NCBI RefSeq assembly: GCF_000801105.2
Contig: NC_079519.1
Location: 28,991,288 to 29,055,287 of the forward strand
Direction of reading: 5' to 3'
DNA from: Raphanus sativus
Taxonomy: Eukaryota > Streptophyta > Magnoliopsida > Brassicales > Brassicaceae
Length of the DNA stretch: 64,000 nucleotides
In this document: piece after piece, positions 43,768 to 56,294 of the stretch
Layout of the letters: the number at the start of each line of letters is the position of its first letter
Position numbering within the stretch: the first letter of the stretch is position 1
Translations under genes and position numbers: made by a program
The notes under the pieces: model-generated
What the model was told of the DNA's origin: nothing
Seen by the model: only the letters and a program-made list of their open reading frames with translations
Database searches by the model: none

Positions 43768-46522
43768 AACGAATCTTAAAATTGGTTTTATTTTATTTAG
43801 TATTGTCTCATATAGGTAATAGCTAAACAAAGACACAAAGTAAGAGAATGGATCTACTTTAGTGTCAGTGGCGAAGCCAGGTAGTAGACTATTAGATTTT
43901 CATTTTTGATTATTCTAATAAGGCAATGAGAGAAATTATTATAGACAAAATGGAAATTCATTATTTTTGCACCCAGTAATTTTTTTAATTATTTTGTGCG
44001 CCCAATGAATTAAAAGTCTTGATTCCCCCCTGTTTAGTGTTGATGTCTAAGTTAGCTAAACAATGTAAGTGTTTATTCATACTATTAATTGAAAATACAA
44101 TTTTAAAAAGAAATAATAATTTGATTGGTTGTCAAATAGTGTTACAAAAAAAAAAAAAGATTGGTTGTCAAATATGACATGAAAATGTGATATGTATTCA
44201 TGTGTCAAAGGTGACTCAGTTCCACATGTGATTATATTTTAAAATTTTGCTGATGTGGATAACACGAAACTAACTTAACTAAATCATTCTTAATGACCAC
44301 AATTTCAATTTTGGTTTATTTTAAAACATATGGTTCTCCTAATCAAAACTCGCTAAATTATTAAACTGATGGAAGAAAGATAATTTAATATACTACTAAG
44401 ACATTCATCTATCAAACTTTGTTTTGAAATTTAAATAATTTTCTATGTATGTCACCAACACTACTACTTAGTAAGTGTGAGTTGTACTGTGAAATTTAAG
44501 GAGAGATTTATGAGATTTGGATCTGAAGAGTTAGAGTTTGACTAGTTCAAGAAAACTTTCTTAGCTTTATGTTTATGATGTGTCAATTACATGGAAAAAG
44601 TCAATTTTATAAGTATTTTAATATTAATGACCTTATTTGTGGTTATACATTAAAATAATTTTTATTGTGTGCAATTGTTCATGAAAATTCAAGATTGCAA
44701 ACGAATTGCTAAATTCTACAGGTGGGCACAGAGCGGATATCTGGAGTATTAAGAATATCCGTCCCGTACGAATACAATAGTCGGAAACAAATTTATTCGT
44801 CAATACAAAAAAAAATTCTTAACGAAAAAATTTGGGTGTTGTCATTGAACAACAAGATGAAGAACATGACAATTACATATCTTGTATTACTCAGTTTATC
44901 ATAACTATTACTATCAAAAGAATTCAATATATGGAAGGGTAGCTTTTTTACGTTAGGATTTCAATTAATATTTGCCTTTTACAGTTACACGAAAATTTAT
45001 CATTGAAAAAAAAAGTTGACAAAAAATTTCAAACTAAATAAAAATAAGCTGTTCATATTTTCACGATGTCAATCAGGATATATGGGAAATTATTTTTAAT
45101 TAATATTTTATTATCTTTTATGTTATATGAAGTTAATAAATTTTGTTTCCATACATCAATAAACAATTTCAAATATAAATCTATTGAAAAACAAATTCAC
45201 ATATAACACAAATACTTTAGATGTTCATTGAACCACTTCAATTTTGAATTATATACATGCTCCACATATAGAAGCAAAGATTATTGCATTCTTAATCACC
45301 CAACTTATGTATCCTCTATATATTAACAGAGAAACATTTAAAAAGTTATAACATCTAGTTTGTACTAATTAAAAAAATATCATACTAAATTGTCACGTTT
45401 TGTTTACGTGGCGGTTTGAGAATCAATTGAGAATTTTTTAGTCCAAAATGAAATTGCTAAGGAACGTTATATTATATTATATGTTTATTATAAAACATTC
45501 ATTTATCAAATTGAAATTTATTATCTATTTTTTCTTTAAATAAAATCTATAGAATTTTTAAAATATATATGGTAATTAATGATTTTAAATAATAAAGATT
45601 TGCTAACAATCCGTATACTTTCTATCATTTTGTTTAATTTTTTATTATTAAAATAAATTAAAAAATTGCATTAATCATATAATAAAAATTTAGATTTTTT
45701 AAATATATTTTGTATTTTGAATTTTCAAAACAAATATAAATTACTAAAACTGTTAAAAGTATCACATAAACTTTTGTGATTAAAGTTTAAATTTTCTTAT
45801 GTAATAAGATACAATGATTATAAAACCATATGAATCAATAATTTTATTTTAATTGGTATTTATGTTAATATATATTTTCAAAAAAAAAAAAAAAGATTTT
45901 GAACACGGTTCTATATTTGTATGCAAACCATGATGCATATACAGTTTGTGTTAGTATATTCCTTGTGTGATCGTTCAGATTTGGATACATGTTGAAGAAA
46001 AAAATCCATGTGTCTGCGTCTGTTGAAATTTATATCTTCACAATCACATTATTGGGACTGGAAAGTTGCACACCTCACAAGGCAGCTGTTATGTTTGCAT
46101 ATGGGCTAATAAAACTAATAAAAGAGCTCAAAAAGGTTTACTACTAGCCTTCGTCTTCTATTTGACAAATTTATTCTTAAACTTTCTCCATTTGCAAGCC
46201 AGCATGCATGAGACCATCCTCAAAATGTGTAACCATGCAAATATAATTGCAATGTAGACTCGTACATATTTAGCAAATTCTGATTTTTAGAGTGATATTT
46301 ACAAAATAATAGGATCACCACATGACAATTTCTTCAAGCTCCACATATTAACATACCTCAACAAAAAGCACCAAAACTCTTTCTTTTCCCCTCTCTCCTT
46401 TCTAGAGCCATCTTTGCATTTTACTAAAAATCAAAAGGTTGACATTATCTAAGATCTTATTAGATCAAGACGGAGATCTTTTGTATTGTTTGTCTGTTTT
46501 GTTTTGGTTGGAGGAATCAATA
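43768..46522. other. AT-rich intergenic sequence
   Basis: No host gene until the RhoGDI start. It includes the tail-like insertion at 44123-44174. The last ~150 bases (46370-46522) are the likely RhoGDI leader, rich in CTTTC/CTCTCC. Confidence 0.5.
44123..44174 (+). repeat. tail-like 20-bp insertion with 16-bp target duplication
   Basis: GATTGGTTGTCAAATA is at 44123-44138 and 44159-44174, identical. The insert is GTGTTAC plus a run of 13 A. Confidence 0.88.
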
Positions 46523-48385
46523 ATGGGGTTGGAAGATGAGAAGAAGGGAGGAGAAGCTTCAGGAGAGACATCAGAAAAAGAAACAGGGCTGAGCAGAAAA
46601 AACAGTGATAGCTCTTTGTCTCCGACAGAAGATGATGACGAAGACGAGAAGAAGCCCCAGCTCGGTCCCATGATTGCTCTCAAAGAACAGCTTGAGAAAG
46701 ACAAGGTTTTTTATTTTTCAAGTTATTAATAGACGAAGATTTAAATTATACAAGCTTATAGATAATGGTGGGATAACGATTTGGTTATATTAATTAAGAG
46801 CGCTAGTTTCATGGCATACTAATGTATGAAAATGGTACATATGTCAATACATTCTATATATTGATCTATTAATCAAACAAATTTTAAAAAATATTTTACA
46901 TTTTCGGCCAAAATTTGTTAGGATGATGAAAGCTTGAGGAGATGGAAGGAACAGCTAATCGGCGTGGTGGATTTGGAAGATGTAGGAGGTAAACCAAATC
47001 CAAAATCCGGTTTAGATTGTATGATTTAAACGCAATATATATATCACTTAATGGTAGCTGTAATGATTATGAGATCATTTGGATCTCACTAGTTTTAGAA
47101 GGAAGACACTTAAATTGTTATGTCAACACACAGTTAACCAAAAAATGAAAATGCAGAGACACCGGATCCAGTAGTAAAGATACTAGACTTAACAGTTAGG
47201 TCTCCAGACAGAGAGGAGATGGTATTAACGATACCTGATGATGGATTACCTAACCCTAAAGGTCCTTGGTTCACCATAAAGGAAGGATCTAAGTACACAC
47301 TTGTCTTCAACTTCCGTGTCACCAACAATATTGTTTCGGGCCTTCGCTATAATAACACCGTCTGGAAAACCGGTGTCAAGGGTATTTTTATCTTTCTTCT
47401 TGTGTCTTGGGGTAATCTTAAAAATGTCTCAATGTCCTCTTCTCATGTTTTGGTGTCTCTTTCTTTTGGAGCAGTTGATAGTACGAAAACAATGCTTGGG
47501 ACTTTTAGTCCTCAAGCTGAGCCATACCAACATGTGATGCCTGAAGAAATAACACCGTCTGGTATTTTCGCTAGAGGATCATATTCCGCAAGAACTAAGG
47601 TACAGCTGGGACTTTAAAATTTTATTAATTTATAGAGATATTAATTTACAAAGTTTCCTTTTTAGATTTGTTTTCTATTTTTTCTATTTTTGTTTATAAA
47701 ATAAGAAAATATTTTATTTTACCATATTTATATTATTTAATTTAAAGTTGATTTTCATATTATTTTATTATCTTATTTGGTGTATATTTTTATGTTTCGT
47801 AGAATTGTTGTGTGATTTTTGATATTATTTTACTAAATACTATCAGAATATATTAAAATATTAAAAAATAGATGTATATTCATTGTAAATAAAAAACCAA
47901 CAATTATAATGTTTAATTTGTACATATATAAAAAAAATATTAATAGATTATTAGTTTATGATTTTAATGGGATTATATATTTACTTGAGAGTTTTAAAAA
48001 TTTATTATCTTATTATTATTTTATCGCTTTGTATCATATTTTACACTGGCTCAAGTTAGGACCAACGAAGTTTATTAATTTATAGAATTATTAATTTATC
48101 GAGTATTAATTTATAGAGGTTTTCCTGTATATGTTTCATATACATGAAACAATTTTTTTGGGAAAATACATCTTAATTTTTCGTATACTTGATGAGTTTG
48201 AGGCTTTCTTCAAATTATGCAATTATGATTTGCTTTGTTGATAAATGTTTAGATTACTTATTTAGTTTATTGTTATTTTTATTATTTTGAATAAACGTTT
48301 ATTGTTCTTTCAGTTTATTGATGACGACAGTAAGTGCTACTTGGAGATCAACTACACCTTTGACATCCGCAAGAATTGGCAATGA
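46523..48385 (+). CDS. Rho GDP-dissociation inhibitor (RhoGDI, At1g62450-like)
   Basis: Five exons: 46523-46705, 46922-46988, 47157-47381, 47475-47599 and 48314-48385, all with GT-AG borders and compatible phases, giving 223 residues. RhoGDI binds prenylated ROP/RAC GTPases, holds them GDP-bound in the cytosol and thereby restricts their membrane activity, for example at tip-growing cell surfaces. The first ~60 residues are an acidic, Ser/Glu-rich disordered arm (LSRKNSDSSLSPTEDDDEDE). The rest is the immunoglobulin-like sandwich with family blocks (VRSPDREEMVLTI, NPKGPWFTIKEGSKYTL, FRVTNNIVSGLRY, MLGTFSPQAEPY, EEITPSGIFARGSYSARTKF) and the end CYLEINYTFDIRKNWQ. Length and blocks are normal for the family. 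An in-frame ATG upstream at 46439 would add a hydrophobic stretch; MGLEDEKKG is the more likely start. Confidence 0.93.
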
Positions 48386-49353
48386 TCCACTGAATTCAAC
48401 ATTCTCTCCAGTCTAAACCTATATAGAGCAAAGCTCTTTTGATAACACAAATATTTTCAATCTTACATTCAACTTTGAAGACTAGAAAACTTATTTAGTT
48501 TTTTTTATTAAATGAGCATTAAAGAGAGATATTGTTTGAGTGTTTATGGAGGTTTTTTTTTTTTTGTAACTGGTGTTTATGGAGTTTTTCCTCTTCACTT
48601 TTCTCGTGAACATAACGGGTTATAAGCTGCACCAACCTTCTTTTTTTTTTTTTTTGAATTTAACTTTCTTTGATTTACCTATACTTTCTTTGATTTAATA
48701 ATGTAAATCATTTCAGAAGTATTTTTTGTTCCAAAATAGAAGTTGTTTTCACACTTAAATGTAACCTTTTTACTTATTGTGATATTATGTGACCAATTAA
48801 GTTATATACATGTTTATAGTGAATGATTGAGCTTATATATGGAATGATATTTTTTGAAAACTAACAATTACTTAATCATTGTGTTTTTAGCTAAAAAGAT
48901 TTACATTATGAAACAATGGAACCGAAGGAAGTGCAGTTTACTGAAAATTGGTGTAATTAGTTATATGTTGTCGCCTGGGCCAGGATTCAAAGATAAAGAA
49001 AGAGTCGGTTTTCTTTCCATTAGAATAGATCATAGCAGTTCCTCTTTATAGTTTCAAAGATTTTAAAATTTTATTAAGCTAGAAGAGGCTTTTGTGAAAG
49101 GAATTTATATTTATACTGAACATTTTATCGAAGAAAATACATATATGATAGGTAACCAATTATAAAATAACTGAAAATATATACTCCATCCTCTGTTTAA
49201 TCAAGAAATAAAAAGAACAAAATATTCATGGGGAAAAAGAATAACTCGAATGTCTCTTGTCAACCAAAAACACACAAATAGGTATTAAACCAAAAGAATT
49301 TGATCATTGTGACTAGTGTCCGCTTTGGCCACTAGTTAATGCCTTGTTTAAAC
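48386..49353. other. Spacer between convergent RhoGDI and LRX2 genes
   Basis: Holds both 3' UTRs and a tail-like insertion at 48540-48584. No further gene. The 65-codon frame near 48854 shows no motif. Confidence 0.5.
48540..48584 (-). repeat. tail-like insertion with 12-bp target duplication
   Basis: GTGTTTATGGAG is at 48540-48551 and 48573-48584. Between them is a T run followed by GTAACTG, i.e. CAGTTAC plus A tail on the minus strand. It lies in or near the RhoGDI 3' UTR. Confidence 0.7.
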
Positions 49354-51681
49354 TTAGTAGTATGGGATTGACGGTGGAGGAGGAGAGGCGTAAGAGACAC
49401 CGTGGATTGGCGGTAGAGGTGTGTCCTCGTAGGATGGAGGCGGTGGAGAAGGTGGCGTTGGTGTTTGGTAGTGATGGTCATTACTTGGACCGTCGTTGCA
49501 TCCCTTAGGTGGTGGTGGTGGAGGGTGGTTTGGGGTTGCCGGTGGATGGTACTCAACCGGTGGTGGCGGTGGAGGACTTTGTGTTACAGGTGGATAGTAA
49601 ACTGGTGGCGGTGGAGGACTTTGTGTTACAGGTGGATAGTAAACCGGTGGTGGTGGTGGAGGACTTTTTGTTACGGGAGGATAGTACAGAGGTGGTGGTG
49701 GTGGACTTTGTGTTACCGGAGGATAATACACAGGTGGTGGTGGTGGGCTTTGTGTTACGGGCGGATAGTATACCGGTGGTGGAGGAGGACTTTGTGTTAC
49801 TGGGGGATAGTAAACCGGCGGTGGAGGTGGGGGGCTTTGTGTAACCGGTGTATAGTAGACCGGTGGTGGAGGGGAAGGACTTGTTACTGGTGGGCAGTCA
49901 ACGTGTGGTGGCGGCGGTGGAGATTGAACGGCGTAGTAAGTAGGCGGTGAAGGTGATGGATAGTATTCAGGTGGGGAAGGTGTTTGCTGATATTGGGGTG
50001 GTGGTGGTGGAGATGAGTAGACGTAGGTTGGAGATGGTGGAGGAGGTGGTGGAGATGAGTAGATATATGGTGGCGGAGGTGATGGAGGTGGTGGTGGTGG
50101 AGATGAGTAGATATATGGTGGTGGGGGAGATGGTGGAGGAGGTGACGGTGGTGGTGGTGGTGGAGATGAGTAGACGTAGGTTGGAGACGGCGGAGGAGGT
50201 GGTGGAGATGAGTATATATACGGCGGAGGAGGAGATGGTGGGGGAGGTGATGGTGGTGGTGGTGGAGGGTATGCTCTAACAGTAGGTGACATTTCGGAAG
50301 AAGGAGGAGGAGGCGGAGATGGCTCATATTTAGGCGGGGGAGGAGGAGGATAGGACTTGACAGAAGGAGACATCTTGGAAGACGGTGGTGGTGGAGGATA
50401 TGCTCTAAAAGTAGGTGACATCTTAGATGACGGAGGTGGTGGTGTTGCTCTAAACGTAGGCGACATCTTGGAAGACGGAGGTGGTGGAGGAAGTACTCGG
50501 ACGGTGGGTGACATCCTAAAAGACGGCGGAGGAGAGAATATATTGTTGCATCCAAATTTGCTACAGTCAACAGGGCGTGAGGCTGGAGATGAACACTCTT
50601 CAGCTGATCTTTGACCTTCTTTACCGGCAACACAATTCATCGATCCATTAACTGCCACATTGTCTCCCGAAAGAGCCACACATCTCGGAGCATCACCGGT
50701 GAAGAAGTTGGAAGAGTAAGTGAAGTTGTCAAGGTTTGAGAGCTGACAAATGCTGCTTGGGATAACTCCAGTGAACCTATTGTTAGCAACATTGAGCTGC
50801 TCCAAGCTCTTCATGTTTCCAACGCTGGACGGTAACGGACCGCTTAACCGGTTGAAACTGACGTCGAAAACCGTCACATTCTTAAGATTTCCAATCTGTG
50901 GTGGTAAGCAACCGGTTAAGTTATCGTTAGAGAGGATGATCTCATTAAGGGTCTTCCCCATTAGACCGATACTTCCCGGTATACAACCTCCAAGATCGTT
51001 ATCCGCAAGAACCAGAGCTGAAACCGGAGAGTTTCCCATGTTCTCCGGTATCCCAAACCGAAATCGGTTATGGTTCAAGAATATGGCATCAAGCTCTTTG
51101 TCGAAAAGCTTGGATGGGATAACACCTTCAAACTCGTTGTAACGGAGATCCAAGAACTTAAGGGAAGGCAAGGACAAGACAACCATAGGGAACTTCCCTA
51201 CAAAACGGTTGTTACTCAAATCAAGCTCGTATAGAAGCTTCATGTTTTTAAACGTGGCAGGGACTGTTCCACAGAACCGGTTCGAGTTGAGATGGAAGAG
51301 AGCCAGATCAGTGAGAAGACCGAGCTCGGGAGGTAAATAACCAGCCATATCGGCATGGTTAAGATCAATGCCCGCAACAACCCGGGTTTGCGGACGAGAA
51401 GGAGAAGAGGCACAGTAGACACCATTGTAAGAGCAAACATCCGAGCCATTCCAGTTAGCTGTGAAGTTAAAAGGGTCAGAGAAAATAGCTTGTTTCCATG
51501 ATTGAAGAGCAATGTAGGCTTGACGAAGACTCGGGTTTTCGAACGTGAGACTCGGGTCAACCTTGATATTGTCACCACTTATATCACCTTGGCCTTCTTG
51601 AGCTCTTGTATGCAAGAAACAAGTGGAGAACAAGATGAAGAGGAGGAAGAAGAAGAGACGAGGAGAAGGTAAAACCAACAT
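49354..51681 (-). CDS. Leucine-rich repeat extensin (LRX2, At1g62440)
   Basis: A single exon for 775 residues, close to the usual length of vegetative LRX proteins. Residues 1-27 are a signal peptide ending HTRA. Residues about 30-96 are the LRX N-terminal domain. About 97-330 hold ten or so LRR units (GYLPPELGLLTDLALFHLNS, ELDLSNNRFVGKFP, ...). A Cys-rich hinge (CVAL...CSSPASRPVDCSKFGCNN) ends near 378. The rest is an extensin domain of SPPPP modules: KMSPTFRA units, then YIYSSPPPPPP, then about eight VYYPPVTQSPPPPPP units, with Tyr for cross-linking and Ser-Pro runs for O-glycosylation. LRX proteins sit in the wall, bind RALF peptides through the LRR part and signal via FERONIA-type kinases. 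A TATA box lies ~140 bases upstream. Gene order and the root-hair-type layout support LRX2 rather than LRX1. Confidence 0.9.
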   Translation of the reverse strand: MLVLPSPRLFFFLLFILFSTCFLHTRAQEGQGDISGDNIKVDPSLTFENPSLRQAYIALQSWKQAIFSDPFNFTANWNGSDVCSYNGVYCASSPSRPQTRVVAGIDLNHADMAGYLPPELGLLTDLALFHLNSNRFCGTVPATFKNMKLLYELDLSNNRFVGKFPMVVLSLPSLKFLDLRYNEFEGVIPSKLFDKELDAIFLNHNRFRFGIPENMGNSPVSALVLADNDLGGCIPGSIGLMGKTLNEIILSNDNLTGCLPPQIGNLKNVTVFDVSFNRLSGPLPSSVGNMKSLEQLNVANNRFTGVIPSSICQLSNLDNFTYSSNFFTGDAPRCVALSGDNVAVNGSMNCVAGKEGQRSAEECSSPASRPVDCSKFGCNNIFSPPPSFRMSPTVRVLPPPPPSSKMSPTFRATPPPPSSKMSPTFRAYPPPPPSSKMSPSVKSYPPPPPPKYEPSPPPPPSSEMSPTVRAYPPPPPPSPPPPSPPPPYIYSSPPPPPPSPTYVYSSPPPPPPSPPPPSPPPPYIYSSPPPPPPSPPPPYIYSSPPPPPPSPTYVYSSPPPPPQYQQTPSPPEYYPSPSPPTYYAVQSPPPPPHVDCPPVTSPSPPPPVYYTPVTQSPPPPPPVYYPPVTQSPPPPPVYYPPVTQSPPPPPVYYPPVTQSPPPPPLYYPPVTKSPPPPPPVYYPPVTQSPPPPPVYYPPVTQSPPPPPPVEYHPPATPNHPPPPPPKGCNDGPSNDHHYQTPTPPSPPPPSYEDTPLPPIHGVSYASPPPPSIPYY

Positions 51682-51820
51682 TGTTGTTCTTTGTTTTCAA
51701 AAGTTTCAAAATTCAAAACAAGAAAATTGAAAAGTTTTGAGAGGGAGAGAGAGAGAGAATAACATGGGACAAGAGAGACCCACCTCACTAATTGTGACAT
51801 CTAAGATCTCCATGTGCTTC

Positions 51821-51829
51821 TTTATAAAA
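51821..51829 (-). promoter_or_regulatory. Probable TATA box of LRX2
   Basis: TTTTATAAA on the minus strand, about 140 bases before the ATG at 51681. The leader between has a CTCTCTCTCTCCCTCTC run (51741-51760 region). Confidence 0.55.
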
Positions 51830-53145
51830 ACAGCAGAAATTATTTCAGAATTCGTATCTTTCTATTTGTTTATGAATTTTTTGTATTCATTAATGACAAG
51901 TTGGCACGTCGAGGAAAATACAAAAGAGACAAGAGACTGGCCTTTAATTACGCGGCCATAGATAGAGCCACCGTCACCGACTTTACTATATAGCTTGGAT
52001 GCATGTCCCCAAAGATTCTCTCTCTGAAAATATAATAAGCCGTCACAGACCTACAAAACGCGTCTATCGATAATTCAATCAAAAATTGTTTAATAACTCA
52101 AAAGGACATGAAATCACAACTGGAGTTACAAAAAAGTCGTGGCCACGGAACAAAAACTTGGATGCATGTCTGTTGCAACGTATATTACGTTATATATTAT
52201 ATCTTCAAATACAATTCATTGTAGAGAACTAATTAACACATGTTGTTGGTAAGCATTCCTCTGTTTTAAGCTACAAATGAATTTTTTAACTCATTATACA
52301 AAACGCTCTGTGCATTGAAAGAAAAGTTTAGACTAGCCGTTACTACACTATCTCTAGAATTATCACCCTATATTCTAAGTAAAGCGCCCTCTTCGTGAGA
52401 TATTTGGGGAAGAGTTCCTCTGTCTGTTTAAAAATAAGAAAACATAGAAGAACAAGAAAATCGCAATCTAAGCGCATTAATATGACCTTCCACATGCTGA
52501 GATTTCAAAAATCCTTCTCGATTATTCTGCTCAGTATGATGATCAGTTTGGTTATAAGAGGGGCTGTCATGTATATGTGAATGGATAAAGGTCAATGAAT
52601 TGTTTCCTGAAACCAAATTGGTCTTGGAAACAATAATAGGTGATGGAATTCCTTTTATAATAGTTTTTTTTTTGAGTTAGAGTAGGTAAGGTATCTGGTA
52701 GTGGTGATGAAATCGACTAAGAGTTAGAGCTAGTAGCTACTGTTATTTTAGAGTAGGTGGAGAAGTTTGCTAGCGTTGAAAGATCTCGGTTTAAGACTCA
52801 CTTGTGATGTGAAGTTTTTGATACAACATTCTAGAAAAGTAAAGCAATGTGAATTAAGAAGATTAACAAGCGAAGATTTGACAAGAGCACCAAAACTATT
52901 TTTTTTTTCTTTTTTTGTCACTGAACTAAATTATTTCTTCTAACTAAAATAAATGGAATTAAAAGAGTTGTAGTTATATATGACACTACGATCGAGAAAA
53001 AAAAACTAGGATAGCTACTTTTAGGGTAAGACGCTTTCAGCATATCAGCGAATCTAAAGGAGAAATTTGACTATATTAAGTCTTTTTAGTCTGAGAAAAT
53101 TGGCCTTGATCTCTAAAACTTTTAAAGGTTTTTATTTTTTAATAT

Positions 53146-53191
53146 AGGTATAGACTTCTATTTTTTTTTTTTAAGAAGGTATAGACTTCTA
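53146..53191 (-). repeat. tail-like 16-bp insertion with 15-bp target duplication
   Basis: AGGTATAGACTTCTA is at 53146-53160 and 53177-53191, identical. The insert is twelve T then AAGA. Confidence 0.82.
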
Positions 53192-53594
53192 GATACCAGA
53201 TGAAACATTGGCATTGATCTCTAAATTTTTATACAAAAAATTAATACAGGTATAGATTTTCTATATTAAAAATAAATTATTTTTTAAAATATTTCAAATT
53301 CCCAAAATCTTAGATCGGACCCTGAATGTAAGACTTATTGTATGAACATAAGATACATTGTATTAAACACTAATATTATGATAAGAAACAGCAAAATTAA
53401 TTAAAATTAGCGTTTTTTTGGAAACTCACGATTTTCGAAATTTGATTGTAGTCTGCCATGCTCACTAATATTGTGAGTTGAATGCTGCGGAACGGTATAT
53501 AATTTTGATAGGTACATAACACGTCCACTTTTTCTATATACATATGAAAAATTACCGTAGAAAAAGTCAGCTGAAGACATAAACAATATTTATA

Positions 53595-53639
53595 AGATCA
53601 GTTAAGAATTAATTTACAAAAAAGGAGATCAGTTGAGAA
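53595..53639 (+). repeat. tail-like insertion with 14-bp target duplication
   Basis: AGATCAGTTAAGAA (53595-53608) and AGATCAGTTGAGAA (53626-53639) flank TTAATTTACAAAAAAGG. Confidence 0.7.
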
Positions 53640-53789
53640 ATGTTACAAAACAACCACTTAAGTTTATCCATAAATATGTTACTAATTGACTATAAAATAT
53701 TCTCGTATAAGGAAAAAAGTGTGGTAAAAATGTAAACCTTTATACTTTAAATCATTTTTAGTAAGGTTTTCAAAAGTGTTGGTTAGATC

Positions 53790-54510
53790 TTTCTTACTAA
53801 AACAGAAACAATCTTCTCGACTAAACTTTTTTGTACGTTTTTAAATTAAATACACTTCTCTATGAAAAAATTATTATACTACTACTCATGTTTCCAAATA
53901 ACATAATAATTAATTTTGTGTCCAAATGATATAAGCACACTAGATCTCATCCTTTTAATAACTTTTGTCAATTTTCTTTTTAATTAATTAATTTAGATAA
54001 GTGGCTAAACATTCAAATAATTTATGAAAAAATAAGTATAAGTTGTTTTCAGGTTTAGATACTACAGAAGAATTTCAATTAAATTAATGAATCGTTTTAT
54101 TTATGCTTTCATAAATAAAAATAGATTCATTTAAATTTAAATAAACTTCTTTCGTATTAATACAGAAACAATTCCTTATACTAAAATTTTTCATACGTTT
54201 TTAAATTAAGTATACCTTCTATTATAAATTAATTATGTAAACAATATTATACTACTATCTATGTTTCTAAAAACACTGTCCAAACAATATAAAACACTAT
54301 TTGTTTCATAACTTCCTGTCAACTTTCTTTCAAATTATTTGGTTTATATAAATCAAATAATTGACTGAAACATTCTAATACTTTTTGAAAAAACGAAAGT
54401 AAGTATAACTTATTTTTGCACGTTTAGATACTACAGAATAATTTCAATTAATGAATTGTTTTATTTATGCTTTCAGAAATACAAAAAACATTTAAAGTTA
54501 ACTAAATTTC
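53790..54510. repeat. Diverged tandem duplication, period about 360 bp
   Basis: Blocks such as ACAGAAACAAT, TACGTTTTTAAATTAA, TATTATACTACTA, CAGGTTTAGATACTACAGAA and GTTTTATTTATGCTTTCA occur in the same order in 53800-54150 and again in 54160-54500. Identity is moderate, so the duplication is old. Non-coding. Confidence 0.75.
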
Positions 54511-56286
54511 TTAATAAATTAAATAATTTATAAAAATAACATACATTCAATTGACATCAAATATTTTTTAATTAATATTTTATGAAAAAATATTATACAA
54601 CTAATCAAATAAATTATGGAGATTTTATTAAAGATTCATAATGAAAAGAGTTAAAATAACTAAAATTTAAATTAAATAATATCATATAAAATTTCATTTT
54701 TAATAAATACAAACAGTATAATTATATATATAGAAATATTCAAAAACTATAAAACCATTTTTTTAAAAAAATATTACTTTGGTAATTTTACTTTATTAAA
54801 AGATATTTGGGCTTTAAAAGTCTATTAAAACAACTTATATGATTGAAACAATAAATAATATGCGTAATAGTGCGGATCCAACAGAAAAAAGCACAAAAGA
54901 TTATACAAACGTTTATTTATTTTTCCTAGTGAAAAATTGCTAGATGATGAGTTTCAACTTAGAAATGGACAATTAACAAAATTTGTTACGCCAAATATCT
55001 ATTTATATTCACTTTTCTGTTGGGTCAATTATTTTCAAAAAAAAAATCATGATGATTTCATAAAAATGTATAAAAAATAAAGTTATAGAATATTGTAAAG
55101 ATAATTGAATAGAATTTACACACATTTTAATCAATTGATTTTTTTTAATTTTATGTTGTAATTGAAATTTATAGAGCAATAGAGTATTTATATGAAATAT
55201 AATTAGTACAATATATATATATATATATATGAACACAAAAATTTATTCATATTTCTGTATGTTAGAAACATCAGTTATTTTTGTTTGCACTAATCTACAA
55301 TTTAATGAAACAATATTATATTTATTTAAGAAACATAATAATTTAATAATAGGCTTAGTATCTATTGCACAAAATATAAATATATATAAATACAAATATT
55401 ATATGTTGAAAATAACTACATTGTACAATAAATATAATAACAAAAAAAAATACAAAGACGTTCAAAATATATATTATATGTTTAACATTAATCGTAAACA
55501 ACAAATTTAAACTTATTACAATATGAATCAAATTATTAGCAAGATAAATTTACATAAAAGATTATATTAGTTTAATTAAATTCCATAAAATAAATATTAT
55601 ACAATTACAAATTTTTAATACTAACAACATTCAATTAATTTATAAAAAAAATATAACCAATTTAAAATAAAATCAGTGTTAGCATACGAGTCATAATTTA
55701 GTTATGGATTTAAACGTGTCATCCTTCTACAAAGTCATGCTATGTTTTTTAATGCGTCATTCCAATTTTGCTAAAACTGACGTTTTAAATCATTATTTCT
55801 GAAAGAGAATTATATGTTGTAAACAAATACTAATCAAATTAGAAGAAAGCAAAAAATAAAACAAATTGAAGTAAATATCCATTTAAAGTTTATATATTAG
55901 TGAATAATTTTACAATTTTTCAGACTCATATTTATAATAGCCTCAAAACTAGTTTTTTTTATCTTTTATATGAATACATATAAATTTAGAAAGAAAAAAA
56001 AATTTCTGAAAACAAAAAGATAAACAAAAGATTTAAAACATTTCCAAATACAACAATATCATTTCAAAATGGATGAATTATGATAAAATATTTTATGTAA
56101 AGCAAAATTACGTATAACCTATATGCATATTTTGTCAGATTTTTTTTTTCTATATATTGATAATTTTTTATCCATATGAACGATAAAAACGGTTGTTTCC
56201 TAACATATCATGCGAAATTATCTGCCATTGTTTTTTTGAGGTTGTAGTACTTATATAACTTCTAAGTGATTGAAACATTACCTAAG
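54511..56286. other. Very AT-rich intergenic sequence
   Basis: No gene. A (TA)n run lies at about 55211-55230. Short frames are random. Confidence 0.55.
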
Positions 56287-56294
56287 GATCTGGA

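Larger units (their letters stand above)
51830..53789. other. LRX2 upstream region and intergenic sequence
   Basis: No gene recognised. Two tail-like insertions with target duplications occur at 53146-53191 and 53595-53639. Confidence 0.5.

Noticed and set aside
49465..50633. Plus- and minus-strand frames rich in Trp/Arg, Val/Glu or His/Leu over the LRX2 extensin region
   Set aside because: By-products of the proline-codon repeats in other frames; LRX2 accounts for the sequence.
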